The notes beneath the pieces were generated by a model that was not told where the DNA came from, did not search any database, and worked only from the letters and a program-made list of their open reading frames with translations. A stretch of DNA of 64,000 bases from Clostridia bacterium. Its GTDB lineage: Bacteria; Bacillota; Clostridia; Oscillospirales; CAG-272. Numbering within the stretch: the first letter of the stretch is position 1; each line of letters begins with the position of its first letter. A program made the translations under genes and the position numbers. The stretch spans positions 1-64,000 of the forward strand of contig JAFTKJ010000006.1 in NCBI GenBank assembly GCA_017453305.1, in the 5' to 3' direction. Of this stretch, positions 50,959 to 59,498 are shown one piece after another.

Positions 50959-51807
50959 TCAAACGCCGCCAAGCGTCAAAAATCCACCGTCCACGGGAAT
51001 GGTAGCACCTGTCACGAACGCCGACGCCTCGTCATTGAGGAGCCACTCGGCACAGCCGAGCAGATCGGCAGCCTGACCGAATCTTCCCATGGGGGTATGA
51101 GAGATTACGCTTTCGCCGCGCTTGGTCAAGCCTTCCTCTACTGTTCCAAGGTAAGCCTTGCTGCGCTCGTTTACCATAAATCCGGGCGCGATCGCATTGA
51201 TGCGGATGTTGGCGGGCGCAAAGTAAGCGGCAAAGGATTGCGTCAGATTGGTGATTGCCGCCTTGCTCATTGCATAGGCAAAGCAACGGGTAAGGGGACA
51301 GTAGGAGTTCATGGAGGCAAAGTTGATCACACTGCCGCCGCCAAGCTTTACCATTTGCTTTGCAAACTCCATGGTCGGAATGACCGTTCCCATGGTGTTG
51401 ATGTTGAGCACGCTTTCAAACGCGTCCATATCGATGTCATAAAGCCCTCTTGTGCCCTCGGGGAGCTCGCCCGTCAGCTCACGGGGGTCAAAGCTTGTAA
51501 TGGTGGGCATCGCCTTTGCGTTGTTTCCACCCGCGCCATTGACAAGACAGGAGCAAAGACCGACGTTTTCCTCTACGTATCTTGCAAGTGCCGCAACGCC
51601 CTCGCGGTCGGTCACGTCGCAGGCATAGGTGTAGGCGGTGCCGCCAAGACGGGCGATCTTTTCTGCTACTGCCTGCAGCTTTTCCTCGGTTCTTCCAACC
51701 AGCACGACCTTGGCACCGAGCTTTGCCATGTGGATCGAAATTTCGGAGCAGAGCGTGCCGCCCGCACCCGTTACCACAACGACCTTGTTTTCAAAATTTG
51801 CGTTCAT
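50959..51807 (-). CDS. SDR oxidoreductase, probable D-mannonate oxidoreductase
   Basis: A short-chain dehydrogenase of 282 residues with the nucleotide-binding VTGAGGTLCSE (about 13-23), the NGAGGN segment, and the catalytic Ser, Tyr and Lys in NFASMNSYCPLTRCFAYAMSKAAI. Placed between uxaC and uxuA, it should reduce fructuronate to mannonate. It differs from the long-chain UxuB of E. coli and resembles the SDR type used by many Firmicutes. The insertion TITSFDPRELTGELPEGTRGLYDID (about 105-130) is typical of that group. Its start overlaps the end of uxaC by four bases. Confidence 0.88.
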   Translation of the reverse strand: MNANFENKVVVVTGAGGTLCSEISIHMAKLGAKVVLVGRTEEKLQAVAEKIARLGGTAYTYACDVTDREGVAALARYVEENVGLCSCLVNGAGGNNAKAMPTITSFDPRELTGELPEGTRGLYDIDMDAFESVLNINTMGTVIPTMEFAKQMVKLGGGSVINFASMNSYCPLTRCFAYAMSKAAITNLTQSFAAYFAPANIRINAIAPGFMVNERSKAYLGTVEEGLTKRGESVISHTPMGRFGQAADLLGCAEWLLNDEASAFVTGATIPVDGGFLTLGGV

Positions 51808-53159
51808 TTGTTTTCACCAATCCTTCTCAAAGCATTTTTAAAAGATATTTTTTCAACGATTTCACCAAGCGTACGCACGTCGGTTTGGAAGATGCCGCCG
51901 TCGTACTTTTCGCCCAGCCAGGAGCAAAGCACACGTCTGAAATAATCGTGCCGCACGAACGATAGGATGCTGCGCGAGTCGGTCGTCATACCGATAAACT
52001 CCGAAAGCACGCCAAACGAGGAGATGCATTCAAAGGTGTTGACCATTCCATGGCGGTGATCGCACCACCACCAAGCAGGGCCAAGCTCAACCTTTGCGGC
52101 AACATGGTCTTCCGAGAAGGAGCCCTCCAGCACCGAGATGGCGGCGTGATCCTTCATATCAAGCGGAAAGAGCACGGTTTTCGGCAGTCCGCCGAGATCC
52201 TCCATTGCTGAGAGGAGATCTACCACGTGCGATACGCGCAGGCTACCGCCCACCGCGGCATATCCGCCGGCAGGACCTGCCAGGCGCGCGAGTCGGCTGC
52301 TGGTCTTTCTTTTGGCGTCCAGGTGGAGCAGCAGGGTGTAATTTCTTTTTGCGTATTCCGCTCCAAGACGAGCAAGGATCGCACTTTTCAACGCTGTGGA
52401 ATCCTGCAGGGGCAATGCTTCGCCGGCAAGGAGCCTTGCAAGTCTTGCATCGTTTGCTCCGTCGTCCGGGAGGAAGGCAAAGCCGTCGTCCAGCGCGTGG
52501 TCGGCAAATTTACAGCCTGCCGCCGAGAATTGATCCAACCGCTTGGCAATTGCCGCGAGGTAGCCGTCAAGTGTCGTGCTCCCGTTGTCGCCGCACGCCA
52601 AATCCGCGATCAGCTCTTTTGTGGGGGAGAGCAGATTGTCGCCGCGCAGGGAGGGCGCAAAGCCTTTGCGCGAATAGGGGGAGAGGTCGTCAAGGATCCC
52701 CGCAACGGGGGACTGATATTGGATGCCAAAGCGCGAAAGGATCGCTTGGCAACGATACTCCTCACTGCCAAGCATTTCGGTGACGGTATCATAGATGCGG
52801 TCGGCGTTTTCGGAAGAGGGAATTTCGTCCAAGCCGAATACGGTTGCAAGCTCCATCAGCGACCAATCGTACACGGGATTTCCCACAAGATAGGGGAATA
52901 CCGATGCGAATTTGCGGAATTTTTCACGCGGCGATGCATCTCCCGTAATATACTGCTCGGGAATGCCCGAGATGCGCATCAGGCGGTGCTTGTACGGGTC
53001 GGGGGCAAGCCACAGCTCGGTCAAATTTTCAAATTTTTTGTTCGTCTGTACGTCCGCGGCGCTGATGTGGTTGTGATAATCCACAATGGGAAGTGCCTTT
53101 GCGTGATCCTCATACAAAAGCTTGGCGGTTTTTCCGTTCAAAAGAAACGAATCGTTCAT
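51804..53159 (-). CDS. uxaC: Glucuronate isomerase
   Basis: Interconverts D-glucuronate and fructuronate (or galacturonate and tagaturonate), the first step of uronate use. It belongs to the amidohydrolase fold. The start contains IVDYHNHISAADV with the metal-binding HxH, and the C-terminal part has WWWCDHRHGM and GMTTDSRSILSFVRHDYFRRVLC, hallmarks of UxaC. The 451 residues are close to the usual 465. GGGAGAAC precedes the ATG. It is the first gene of a five-gene operon (uxaC, oxidoreductase, uxuA, GH39, RraA-like) reading leftward and is divergent from an AraC regulator. No uronate transporter is encoded beside it. Confidence 0.95.
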   Translation of the reverse strand: MNDSFLLNGKTAKLLYEDHAKALPIVDYHNHISAADVQTNKKFENLTELWLAPDPYKHRLMRISGIPEQYITGDASPREKFRKFASVFPYLVGNPVYDWSLMELATVFGLDEIPSSENADRIYDTVTEMLGSEEYRCQAILSRFGIQYQSPVAGILDDLSPYSRKGFAPSLRGDNLLSPTKELIADLACGDNGSTTLDGYLAAIAKRLDQFSAAGCKFADHALDDGFAFLPDDGANDARLARLLAGEALPLQDSTALKSAILARLGAEYAKRNYTLLLHLDAKRKTSSRLARLAGPAGGYAAVGGSLRVSHVVDLLSAMEDLGGLPKTVLFPLDMKDHAAISVLEGSFSEDHVAAKVELGPAWWWCDHRHGMVNTFECISSFGVLSEFIGMTTDSRSILSFVRHDYFRRVLCSWLGEKYDGGIFQTDVRTLGEIVEKISFKNALRRIGENK

Positions 53160-53293
53160 TTTTGTTCTCCCTTTCGTAAAGCTGCAATGCGGCAGTAGTG
53201 TCGCTTGGTTTTCTCTTCTTCATTTTACCATATTATACGATCCGAAGCAACCCCTAAAACGATATTTTTTAACACAATTCGATCATTTTTGAA

Positions 53294-53322
53294 TTGACAA
53301 AAAGATTCAGGCGTGCTATAAT
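53294..53322 (+). promoter_or_regulatory. Promoter of the AraC regulator next to uxaC
   Basis: TTGACA (53294-53299), 17-bp spacer, TATAAT (53317-53322). A minus-strand TATAAT at 53237-53232 probably serves uxaC; it lacks a good -35, as expected for an activated promoter. Confidence 0.75.
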
Positions 53323-53339
53323 GATCACGAGGTGATACA

Positions 53340-54116
53340 ATGCGATTTCAATATATTTCCGAGCAGCCGCGCTTTACCGTTCGGGACATTGACGTGGTGG
53401 ACGTTGCACGGGATAAAAATTTCAGCCATTCCTACCGCACGGGGCGCATCAAGCACGGCTTTATTTACACCGTGCAAGGGCAGATCTGCTACAGCTTTGT
53501 CTCGGGGGAGGAGAAGAAGATCTACGCCAAAACGGGCGAGCTGGTGTTCGTCCCCAAGAACTGTGCATATACGGGAACGTATCTGGAGGACGGCACGGAG
53601 CTGAAGATCGTACAGTTTGAGCTTGCGGACGGCACCCTTCCCGAATATCTTCTGCAGCCAAAAAGGATCGAGCTTCCCGATGCGGCAAATCTGATCGAAC
53701 GTTTTTTCCTTTTGAATAAAAACGGTTTGGAGGCGCATCCGTTCTATTATCTTTCGGGCTTGTACGAGCTGCTTTGGAAGATCGACGGAGCTTACTCCAG
53801 CATTCCAAAACGCTACAAAAAGCTCCGCGCCGCGCTGGGGGAGATGTCGGAGCGTTATTACGAGGATCGCCCGATCTCTTACTACGCCGCGCTTTGCGGC
53901 ATGAGTGAGGTGAACTTTCGCAGGCTCTTTCGTGATTATACGGGAAAAACGCCCGTTGAGTACCGAAACGATATCCGCCTGGAAAATGCCGCCGTCCTGC
54001 TTGGGAGCGGCGAATACACCGTGTCCGAGGCGGCGGAGTCTTGCGGTTTTTCCAATCTCTCATTCTTTACCCGCCTTTACAAAAGAAGGTACGGTCACAC
54101 ACCCAAAGACGAGTAA
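53340..54116 (+). CDS. AraC-family regulator, likely of the glucuronate operon
   Basis: A 258-residue regulator with an N-terminal cupin-like sensing domain (about 1-140) and two C-terminal helix-turn-helix units (ISYYAALCGMSEVNFRRLFRDYTGKTPVEYRNDIRLENAAVLL and YTVSEAAESCGFSNLSFFTRLYKRRYGHTPKDE). It is divergent from uxaC with 180 bp between the starts, the normal place for the activator of that operon. The weak -35 of the uxaC promoter agrees with activation. The inducer is presumably a uronate or an intermediate. The start codon ATG at 53340 follows GAGGTGATACA. Confidence 0.9.
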   Translation: MRFQYISEQPRFTVRDIDVVDVARDKNFSHSYRTGRIKHGFIYTVQGQICYSFVSGEEKKIYAKTGELVFVPKNCAYTGTYLEDGTELKIVQFELADGTLPEYLLQPKRIELPDAANLIERFFLLNKNGLEAHPFYYLSGLYELLWKIDGAYSSIPKRYKKLRAALGEMSERYYEDRPISYYAALCGMSEVNFRRLFRDYTGKTPVEYRNDIRLENAAVLLGSGEYTVSEAAESCGFSNLSFFTRLYKRRYGHTPKDE

Positions 54117-54167
54117 GTGGGCGTGAGCGTTTCTTCTTTTGTGATGGCACGTTCTGTGATAAAGTAG

Positions 54168-54262
54168 GTCGCGGAACGATGTTTGCCTTTGCAGGCAAGT
54201 GATGTCGGCTTCATCTTGTGATGTTGTGCCTTCGGCAAACTCACATTTGTGAGCTTACTTTT
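54168..54262. repeat. Chain of short TTCG-type stem-loops
   Basis: Between two convergent AraC genes lies a row of small hairpins: TTGCC/GGCAA, GATG-TCGGCTT-CATC, GTGCC-TTCG-like and CTCACA/TGTGAG, separated by GTGATG-type spacers. It resembles a dispersed intergenic repeat of Clostridia. A looser version lies at 23495-23560. It may also end transcription from both sides. Confidence 0.5.
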
Positions 54263-55085
54263 TATAAAGACGGATATATTTGGAAGGAGAGATTCCTGTT
54301 TTCACTTTGAAAAACGTGGAAAGATAGGAGGCTGAGGAAAAGCCCATCAGGGTTGAGGTTTTGGAAATAGAGTACCCCTGCAAAAGCAAGGTCTGAATCT
54401 CTTTGATGCGCAGGGAGGCAAAGTAGGACATCGGTCCCTCTCCCGTATAGGTATAAAATAGCTTTTTGACATAGCTTGGGCTGATGTGATGCATGGCAGA
54501 AATCCGCTCGAGCGTCAACGGCTCTCGTACGTGCTCGGTCATCGTGTGGATCAATCTGCGGTATTCCTCCGCTCCCGCACCTTTTGCAATGCTTTTCTCC
54601 GAGCCTTTATTCAGCGAAAGGGAAATCAAAAACGCTTCCAGCCTGTGTCTTGCAGTAATCGCGGCGTGTACGTTTGGCGCCGCATCCCCGGCATCCCATT
54701 GATAGACGTACTCGTGAAATACGGCAAACAGTTCTTGATATTCTGTCAATGCTGCATCCTCCAGGGCAAAGATGCCTTGCTTAAGGGAGGAGGGAAGTGC
54801 GCCCGTATGTGCAAAGGAACAGACAAGCACGTGTGGGGAGGTGCCGCCCGCACTTTTGATGCGGTGAAATTCCCCGGGGGCATGCAAAATCATTTCGCCG
54901 CCGTGCAAGAGATAGGATTGATCATTTTCAACGACCTCTACCTCTCCCGTCAGAACGGTGACGATCTCCCAAAAATCATGATCCTCACCTTTAAAAATAA
55001 AGTTTTGATCCCACCTGTAATCCAGTGCTGAAAAGAGCGCCGTGATTCGAAACGGTGTCGGAATTTCATAGCTTTTATGCTTCAT
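54255..55085 (-). CDS. AraC-family regulator of the duplicated 94-bp site
   Basis: A 276-residue regulator with an N-terminal cupin sensing domain (GEVEVVENDQSYLLHGGEMILHAPGEFHRIKSAG, about 48-82) and a C-terminal double helix-turn-helix (LTLERISAMHHISPSYVKKLFYTYTGEGPMSYFASLRIKEIQTLL and YSISKTSTLMGFSSASYLSTFFKVKTGISPSKYIRL). The gene is divergent from the GH109-like oxidoreductase; the shared intergenic region (55091-55184) is repeated at 38506-38599 ahead of a distant glycosidase-like gene. It is thus the best candidate for a regulator controlling both loci. The inducer is unknown. Confidence 0.92.
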   Translation of the reverse strand: MKHKSYEIPTPFRITALFSALDYRWDQNFIFKGEDHDFWEIVTVLTGEVEVVENDQSYLLHGGEMILHAPGEFHRIKSAGGTSPHVLVCSFAHTGALPSSLKQGIFALEDAALTEYQELFAVFHEYVYQWDAGDAAPNVHAAITARHRLEAFLISLSLNKGSEKSIAKGAGAEEYRRLIHTMTEHVREPLTLERISAMHHISPSYVKKLFYTYTGEGPMSYFASLRIKEIQTLLLQGYSISKTSTLMGFSSASYLSTFFKVKTGISPSKYIRLYKK

Positions 55086-55090
55086 ACGTC

Positions 55091-55184
55091 AATCCTTGTG
55101 TCTTTATTTGTAAATTCTATGTCCATTTTTGGATTTACATTCAAAAATGGTCAGTGTATAATTATAATATCACAAAGCTATCAA
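55091..55184. promoter_or_regulatory. Duplicated 94-bp AraC-type control region, copy 2
   Basis: Begins 6 bp upstream of the AraC start codon. It contains the perfect inverted repeat CCATTTTTG/CAAAAATGG around 55122-55150, a probable AraC operator, and TGTATAAT for transcription rightward. It matches 38506-38599 with three mismatches and no gaps. Confidence 0.82.
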
Positions 55185-55220
55185 AAAAGCAATACTGTTT
55201 TGGAAAGGAATTTCAAAGAT

Positions 55221-56510
55221 ATGATACAAAGAGAAAAGAAAACCAAGGTGAAAGTAGGCTATATCGGGTTAGGAAGGCGCGGGTATTCCATGCTGAGCCG
55301 TTGCTTTGCTAACATGGCAGACGTGGATTTTGCATGGGTGTGCGATCTCTCCAGGGAAAAGCTGGATCGTGCGGTGCAGACTTTGACCGAAGCGGGACGC
55401 CACGAACCCAAAACCACAACCAATTATCACGATATTCTGGCAGATCCCGACGTAGATGCTGTAATTGTTATGACGGGGTGGGATATGCACGTTCGGTGTT
55501 CACTCGATTCTCTCAAAGCAGGAAAATACACCGCCGTGGAGGTGGGATGCGCCTACGATATTTCCGAGTGCTACGAGCTTGTGAAAGCGTATGAGGAAAG
55601 CGGTGCCCCCTTGATGATGCTTGAAAACTGCTGCTATGGCAGACGCGAGATGATGGCGTTGAATATGGTCAAGCAGGGGCTCTTTGGCGAGGTCGTGCAT
55701 TGCGACGGCGGATACCTTCATTATTTGAATGATGCCGAGCTGTTTGTAAAGAGATTTGGAGAGCCTACTTACTCGCATTACCGTGCATTTGACTATCTCA
55801 ATCGCAATTGCGAGCAGTACCCGACGCATGAATTCGGACCCATCTCCAAGGTTCTTGGTATCAATCGCGGAAACCGTATTCTGACGCTTTCTTCCTTTGC
55901 AAGCAAGAGTCGCGGTGCGGAGAGCTTTTTGAAGGAGCATCCCGAATTGGAGCACCCGATGGGGGGAAAACACTTTCGGCAAGGCGACGTTATTACCACC
56001 GTTATGACCTGCGCGAACGGAGAAACGGTGCGCCTGACGCTGGATACCACCCTTCCGCGCCCTTATTACAGCCGCAATTTTACGGTGCGCGGTACCAAGG
56101 GCTGCTGTGTGGAGGAGGGCGGATTTGGAACCTTTTTCCTGGAGGGAATGAAGGAGCCTGTTGCCAACAATGAGGAAAGCTTTTACGAAAAGTACGATCA
56201 CCCGCTGTATGCGGAATACGCAAGTCTTGGAATTACAGACGACCACGGCGGCATCGATTGGCTCGTCGGACGCGCGTTTATTGAGAGCGTCAAGGCAGGA
56301 ACGGATACCCCGATCGATGCATACGATACTGCCACCTGGCTGGCGATCGCATCACTTTCCGAGGCTTCTATCGCCAAGGGAGGAGCTCCCGTGGAATTTC
56401 CGGATTTTACAAACGGAAAATGGTTCCGCCGCGAGCCTGCCGTCAGGGGAAAATACTGTTTGGATGAGATCTGCAGCGACCCCTCCGTTCCCTTTATCCC
56501 ACAAGGATGA
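55221..56510 (+). CDS. Gfo/Idh/MocA oxidoreductase, GH109-like
   Basis: A 429-residue NAD-binding protein with the Rossmann start VKVGYIGLGRRGYSML (about 10-25) and the segment LENCCYGRREMMALNMVKQGLFGEVVHCDGGYLHYL (about 135-170). The ENCCYGR part is typical of family 109 glycosidases, which use bound NAD to cleave alpha-N-acetylgalactosaminides. It lacks the twin-arginine signal of the secreted ones, so it works inside the cell. Whether it is a glycosidase or an ordinary sugar dehydrogenase is not settled by sequence. The start at 55221 follows AAAGGAATTT; the open frame further up runs through the control region. It overlaps the next small gene by four bases. Confidence 0.83.
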   Translation: MIQREKKTKVKVGYIGLGRRGYSMLSRCFANMADVDFAWVCDLSREKLDRAVQTLTEAGRHEPKTTTNYHDILADPDVDAVIVMTGWDMHVRCSLDSLKAGKYTAVEVGCAYDISECYELVKAYEESGAPLMMLENCCYGRREMMALNMVKQGLFGEVVHCDGGYLHYLNDAELFVKRFGEPTYSHYRAFDYLNRNCEQYPTHEFGPISKVLGINRGNRILTLSSFASKSRGAESFLKEHPELEHPMGGKHFRQGDVITTVMTCANGETVRLTLDTTLPRPYYSRNFTVRGTKGCCVEEGGFGTFFLEGMKEPVANNEESFYEKYDHPLYAEYASLGITDDHGGIDWLVGRAFIESVKAGTDTPIDAYDTATWLAIASLSEASIAKGGAPVEFPDFTNGKWFRREPAVRGKYCLDEICSDPSVPFIPQG

Positions 56511-56779
56511 GGGATACTGTGGGGGATACAAAATGGGAAGCCGTTTTGCATGCCTTGAAGCTGCTTGCCGATCGCTTTGAATGGGTGAATTCCACCTTGG
56601 TTTATGAGGAACCACTGTACGCGATCGTAACCGTGGAGGGAACCCACGTGAGGATCGAGGGAACGGAGACGAGGATGCTCCACGGCGTAACGTTGGATGC
56701 GGTCACGGACAAGATCTACAGCTCCAGGGGAAGGACCTGTGAACCGATCATCCGAAGCGCGGATATTACCCTGCATTGA
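56507..56779 (+). CDS. Small hypothetical protein, 90 aa
   Basis: An unrecognised cytoplasmic protein, translationally coupled to the oxidoreductase gene by an ATGA overlap. It begins MRDTVGDTKWEAVLHALKLLADRFEWVNST, likely one helix, followed by beta-strand-like segments (YAIVTVEGTHVRIEGTETRMLHGVTLDAVTDKIYSS). No membrane segment or known motif is visible. The tight coupling suggests that it works with the oxidoreductase. A 155-bp gap without a clear terminator follows. Confidence 0.6.
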   Translation: MRDTVGDTKWEAVLHALKLLADRFEWVNSTLVYEEPLYAIVTVEGTHVRIEGTETRMLHGVTLDAVTDKIYSSRGRTCEPIIRSADITLH

Positions 56780-56934
56780 CCGCAAGGATCTTGCCTGAAA
56801 ACGGGAGATTAAATTTTAATTTGCAGGTTTAAGCACATCATGGAGAGCAAAAAAGATTACTGAACAAGCACAGGTAAGCTTGTATTTCAAAATATGATAA
56901 AATAATACGTAAAATAAAAAAGGAGAACACAGTT

Positions 56935-57660
56935 ATGCAATACCGCGCGCACAGAGGTCATTCGGGCTATCCCGAAAATACGATACCCGCATTTCGCCGT
57001 GCCGTTGAGGCCGGCTTTGATCAAATTGAGACCGATCCCGCTTTTACAAAGGATGGCGTGATCGTTTTGATGCACGATTATACGATCAACCGAACCTGCC
57101 GCAAGCGCGACGGCTCGCCGATTGGTGGAGACGTACGTCTTGTCGATATTACCTACGAGGAGCTTTTACAATATGACGCCGGAATCGCTTTTGGAGAGCA
57201 ATTCCGTGGGACGACCGTACCTCGTCTGGAGGAGCTTTTGCAGCTGCTGGACGGTACGGATATCCTGCTGGATTTGGATAAAAAGATTACAACCGACCAC
57301 ATCGAGGTGCTGATGGAGCTGGTAGGAAAATATAACGTCCGCGCGGAATATTCCTGCGGTGATCTTACGCGCATTCAAAGGGCGCTTGCATACAATCCCA
57401 AAGCGCTGATCAACTATGACGGCAATACCACCGAGCAGGACCTGGAGGCGGTGTGCGCACTGGTTCCAAAGGATCAGCTGACGGTTTGGATGTATTACGA
57501 CAACCCGCAATTTGCATGGCTGACCGATCGCTTTAAGGCCTCACCCGAAAACTGCGCGCGCGTCAAAAAATATGCACAGCTCGGCATTGCGAACGTTCGC
57601 ACCCCTTATGAGATGCGGGATGCGATCCGCTTTGGCGCAGATGTGATCGAGCCGTTTTAA
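56935..57660 (+). CDS. Glycerophosphodiester phosphodiesterase
   Basis: Hydrolyses glycerophosphodiesters to glycerol-3-phosphate and an alcohol in the cytoplasm. The 241-residue protein opens with YRAHRGHSGYPENTIPAFRRAVEAGFDQIETDPAFTKDGVIVLMHD, containing the HRG, the ENT, the ExD metal ligands and the catalytic HD, all in the standard GDPD order. There is no signal peptide. AAAAGGAGAAC lies ahead of the ATG. It is probably a single-gene unit ending at the double hairpin 57706-57756. A role in recycling membrane lipid head groups is likely. Confidence 0.92.
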   Translation: MQYRAHRGHSGYPENTIPAFRRAVEAGFDQIETDPAFTKDGVIVLMHDYTINRTCRKRDGSPIGGDVRLVDITYEELLQYDAGIAFGEQFRGTTVPRLEELLQLLDGTDILLDLDKKITTDHIEVLMELVGKYNVRAEYSCGDLTRIQRALAYNPKALINYDGNTTEQDLEAVCALVPKDQLTVWMYYDNPQFAWLTDRFKASPENCARVKKYAQLGIANVRTPYEMRDAIRFGADVIEPF

Positions 57661-57705
57661 TTAAAAAGCAAAAAGAAAAGGTGTACGCCAACACCCGATG
57701 AAAAA

Positions 57706-57756
57706 CCGCCCCGTTCCAGTCAACAGGAACGGGGCGGCGCCCATGAGGGGCTTTTT
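57706..57756 (+). terminator. Double terminator hairpin
   Basis: A perfect 12-bp CCGCCCCGTTCC/GGAACGGGGCGG stem (57706-57717 with 57726-57737) is followed by a small GCCC/GGGC hairpin and CTTTTTTG. Confidence 0.8.
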
Positions 57757-57889
57757 TGTTGCCGTCATGCACGCTCGCATCCGAGCGACGCCGATGGCTT
57801 TTGTTGTGAAAAAACAAATTCACAGACTTCTTTTTTCACACGAACCTGCGGAAACAGTATCCGCATAACGAAATAGAGAAGAGCTTTCC

Positions 57890-58087
57890 TTATTTCGTCT
57901 TAATGGAGTTCTCGTAGGACTCGATCATCTTCTTGACCATCTGTCCACCAACGGAACCGGCTTGCTTTGCGGTGATGTCGCCGTTGTAGCCCTGCTTCAG
58001 GTTTACGCCGACCTCATTCGCAGCCTCCATCTTAAATCTCTCGAGTGCTTCCTTTGCCTCGGGAACAAGAGTCTTGTTGCTTGCCAT
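57890..58087 (-). CDS. Alpha/beta-type small acid-soluble spore protein
   Basis: Binds and protects DNA in dormant spores, and is degraded by the GPR protease at germination. The 65 residues fit the family: LVPEAKEALERFKMEAANEVGVNLKQGYNGDITAKQAGSVGGQMVKKMIESYE has the GPR-cleavage region before EVGV and the GSVGG signature. The ATG at 58087 follows AGAGGAGAAAA; the frame extending to 58120 has no ribosome site. It shows that the organism makes endospores. It is a single-gene unit; a sigma-G promoter was not confidently located. Confidence 0.93.
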   Translation of the reverse strand: MASNKTLVPEAKEALERFKMEAANEVGVNLKQGYNGDITAKQAGSVGGQMVKKMIESYENSIKTK

Positions 58088-58712
58088 GGTTTTCTCCTCT
58101 TCTGAACGGTCTGCAATCACAAACCGTTCATCTGTGAAACAAATGAGGATTTGAAATTGCTTACGCGTTCGTTTATCTATATCATTGAGTCACACTTTCG
58201 CGCGGCTCTGTCATTATTATGAGCCGCAATGAGCGAGATATGAATGGAATTTTTTGCAGAAAAATCGGCAATTTTGAAAAAGGAACTCAAAGCAAAGCGC
58301 ATTCCGTTGAGGTACTGTTGTAGCAATGGCGCAGGAAGGGGCTTTTTTGAAAAAGCCCCTCCCACACCCTCCTCAAAAATTTTTGTCGGGGGTGTCTCAA
58401 ATGCAAAATTTGAGACACCCCCGAAGGGGCTAGTCAGATTTAGGCGAGAATCGTCGATTTTGGGGCGTGAGGCGTACGAGGGTACGTCGAGCCCCAAAAG
58501 CGGCGATAGAAAAAGTCCGTAAATATTTGGAGAATTTCGAAGAAATTCAACCTTATCCTGTCTCATTTGTCGTTTTTGACGGCGAGCGGGACTTTTTTCT
58601 TTACGCCACGGGCTTTTTCGGTCTCGTCAAATGTGACAGCCCCGATCAAAGCGCTTGGGGTGTCGGGACCTTCTTGCAGAAGGTTCTAACAAAAAACAAT
58701 ATCGCTACCCAA
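58088..58712. other. Repeat-rich non-coding region
   Basis: No gene is supported in this 625-bp gap, although open frames cross it. It holds a perfect 16-bp hairpin with the TGTCTCAAAT core (58387-58402 with 58408-58423), a palindrome-rich GGGGCTCGACGTACCC segment near 58465-58500, and the inverse copy of the 7706-7742 repeat (58605-58641). The order of repeat and hairpin, read on the minus strand, is the same as at 7.7 kb, so it appears to be one composite dispersed element with about 180 bp of extra material here. Confidence 0.65.
58605..58641 (-). repeat. Dispersed repeat, copy B
   Basis: The reverse complement of 58605-58641 matches 7706-7742, with 19 identical bases at its start and three mismatches after. 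On the minus strand it reads AVTFDETEKARGVKKKVPLAVKNDK and stop. Confidence 0.6.
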
Positions 58713-59498
58713 TCAGAGCATAAAGGTGCGGATGAAGTCACGGGTGAAGGCAACGCCGGCGTCGCCGAGCTCGCCTCTCCAGGTTGCGGAGTGGGGCTCG
58801 ATGCTCAGGTCGCCCGTGTACTTTCTTGCATAGAGGATAGAGAAGAGGGGACGCCACAAAATGTCGTCCATACCTGCGGGGGGATCGTCCACCGCTCTTT
58901 TGCCTGCGTGGGTTGTGCCCTTGATGTGCACGTGTGCTACGCGCTCGCACCAATCCGAAAGCTCGGCGAGGTAGTCGTCGCCGCGGTTGTAGGTATGAGA
59001 GGGGTCAAACTTGATGTAGAGATCGGGGTTTTCGCCAAGGACGATCTTCCAATGCTCGGGGGAGACGATAAAGTTATTCCAATTGCAGTTTTGAATGGCG
59101 ACCTTGATGCCTTTGCCCTTTGCGCGCTCGGTCAACGTGCCCAAAAACTCCAGCGCGTTGCAGTAGTTGCGCCACAGGCTGATGCTCTCGTCGTAGTTAC
59201 AGCCGCAAACAAAGGTTTTTGCACCAAGCTCAACGGCGGTATCCAGCAGGGTGAGGTACTGCGCAGCCTTTTCTAGGTTGATGGTGCCGTTTTCCAGCAC
59301 GCTGTGGTTCCATCTGCCCACACTGGAGACGTCAAGTCCCGTGCGTGCGATCTCTGCCTTTACGCTGTCCTTTGCGGCGATCAGACGGTCGGCATCCTCG
59401 GCGTTGTTACAGCAGATCTCAATAAAATCCAAGCCGCTGTTTTTGACCAGATCAAAGCCCTGCGCGGTATAGTTGTTTTGAATTCTTCCAAGTCTCAT
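58713..59498 (-). CDS. Sugar phosphate isomerase/epimerase family protein
   Basis: A TIM-barrel protein of 261 residues in the xylose-isomerase-like/AP endonuclease 2 family, which mainly isomerises or epimerises sugars or inositol derivatives. Metal-ligand segments are AIQNCNWNNFIVSPEHWKIVL, IKFDPSHTYNRGDDYLAEL and VAHVHIKGTTH, with a final Glu in LSIEPHSATWRG. The start at 59498 (MRLGRIQNNY) follows AAGGAGCTTG; the frame further upstream is not coding. It stands alone here, though its fold matches the other sugar-acid and inositol-type enzymes of the window. The substrate is unknown. Confidence 0.83.
   Translation of the reverse strand: MRLGRIQNNYTAQGFDLVKNSGLDFIEICCNNAEDADRLIAAKDSVKAEIARTGLDVSSVGRWNHSVLENGTINLEKAAQYLTLLDTAVELGAKTFVCGCNYDESISLWRNYCNALEFLGTLTERAKGKGIKVAIQNCNWNNFIVSPEHWKIVLGENPDLYIKFDPSHTYNRGDDYLAELSDWCERVAHVHIKGTTHAGKRAVDDPPAGMDDILWRPLFSILYARKYTGDLSIEPHSATWRGELGDAGVAFTRDFIRTFML

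Noticed and set aside
58467-59276. 269-residue open frame crossing the repeat region and the isomerase gene
   Set aside because: It starts in palindromic repeats and runs antisense to a real TIM-barrel gene; it has no ribosome site.
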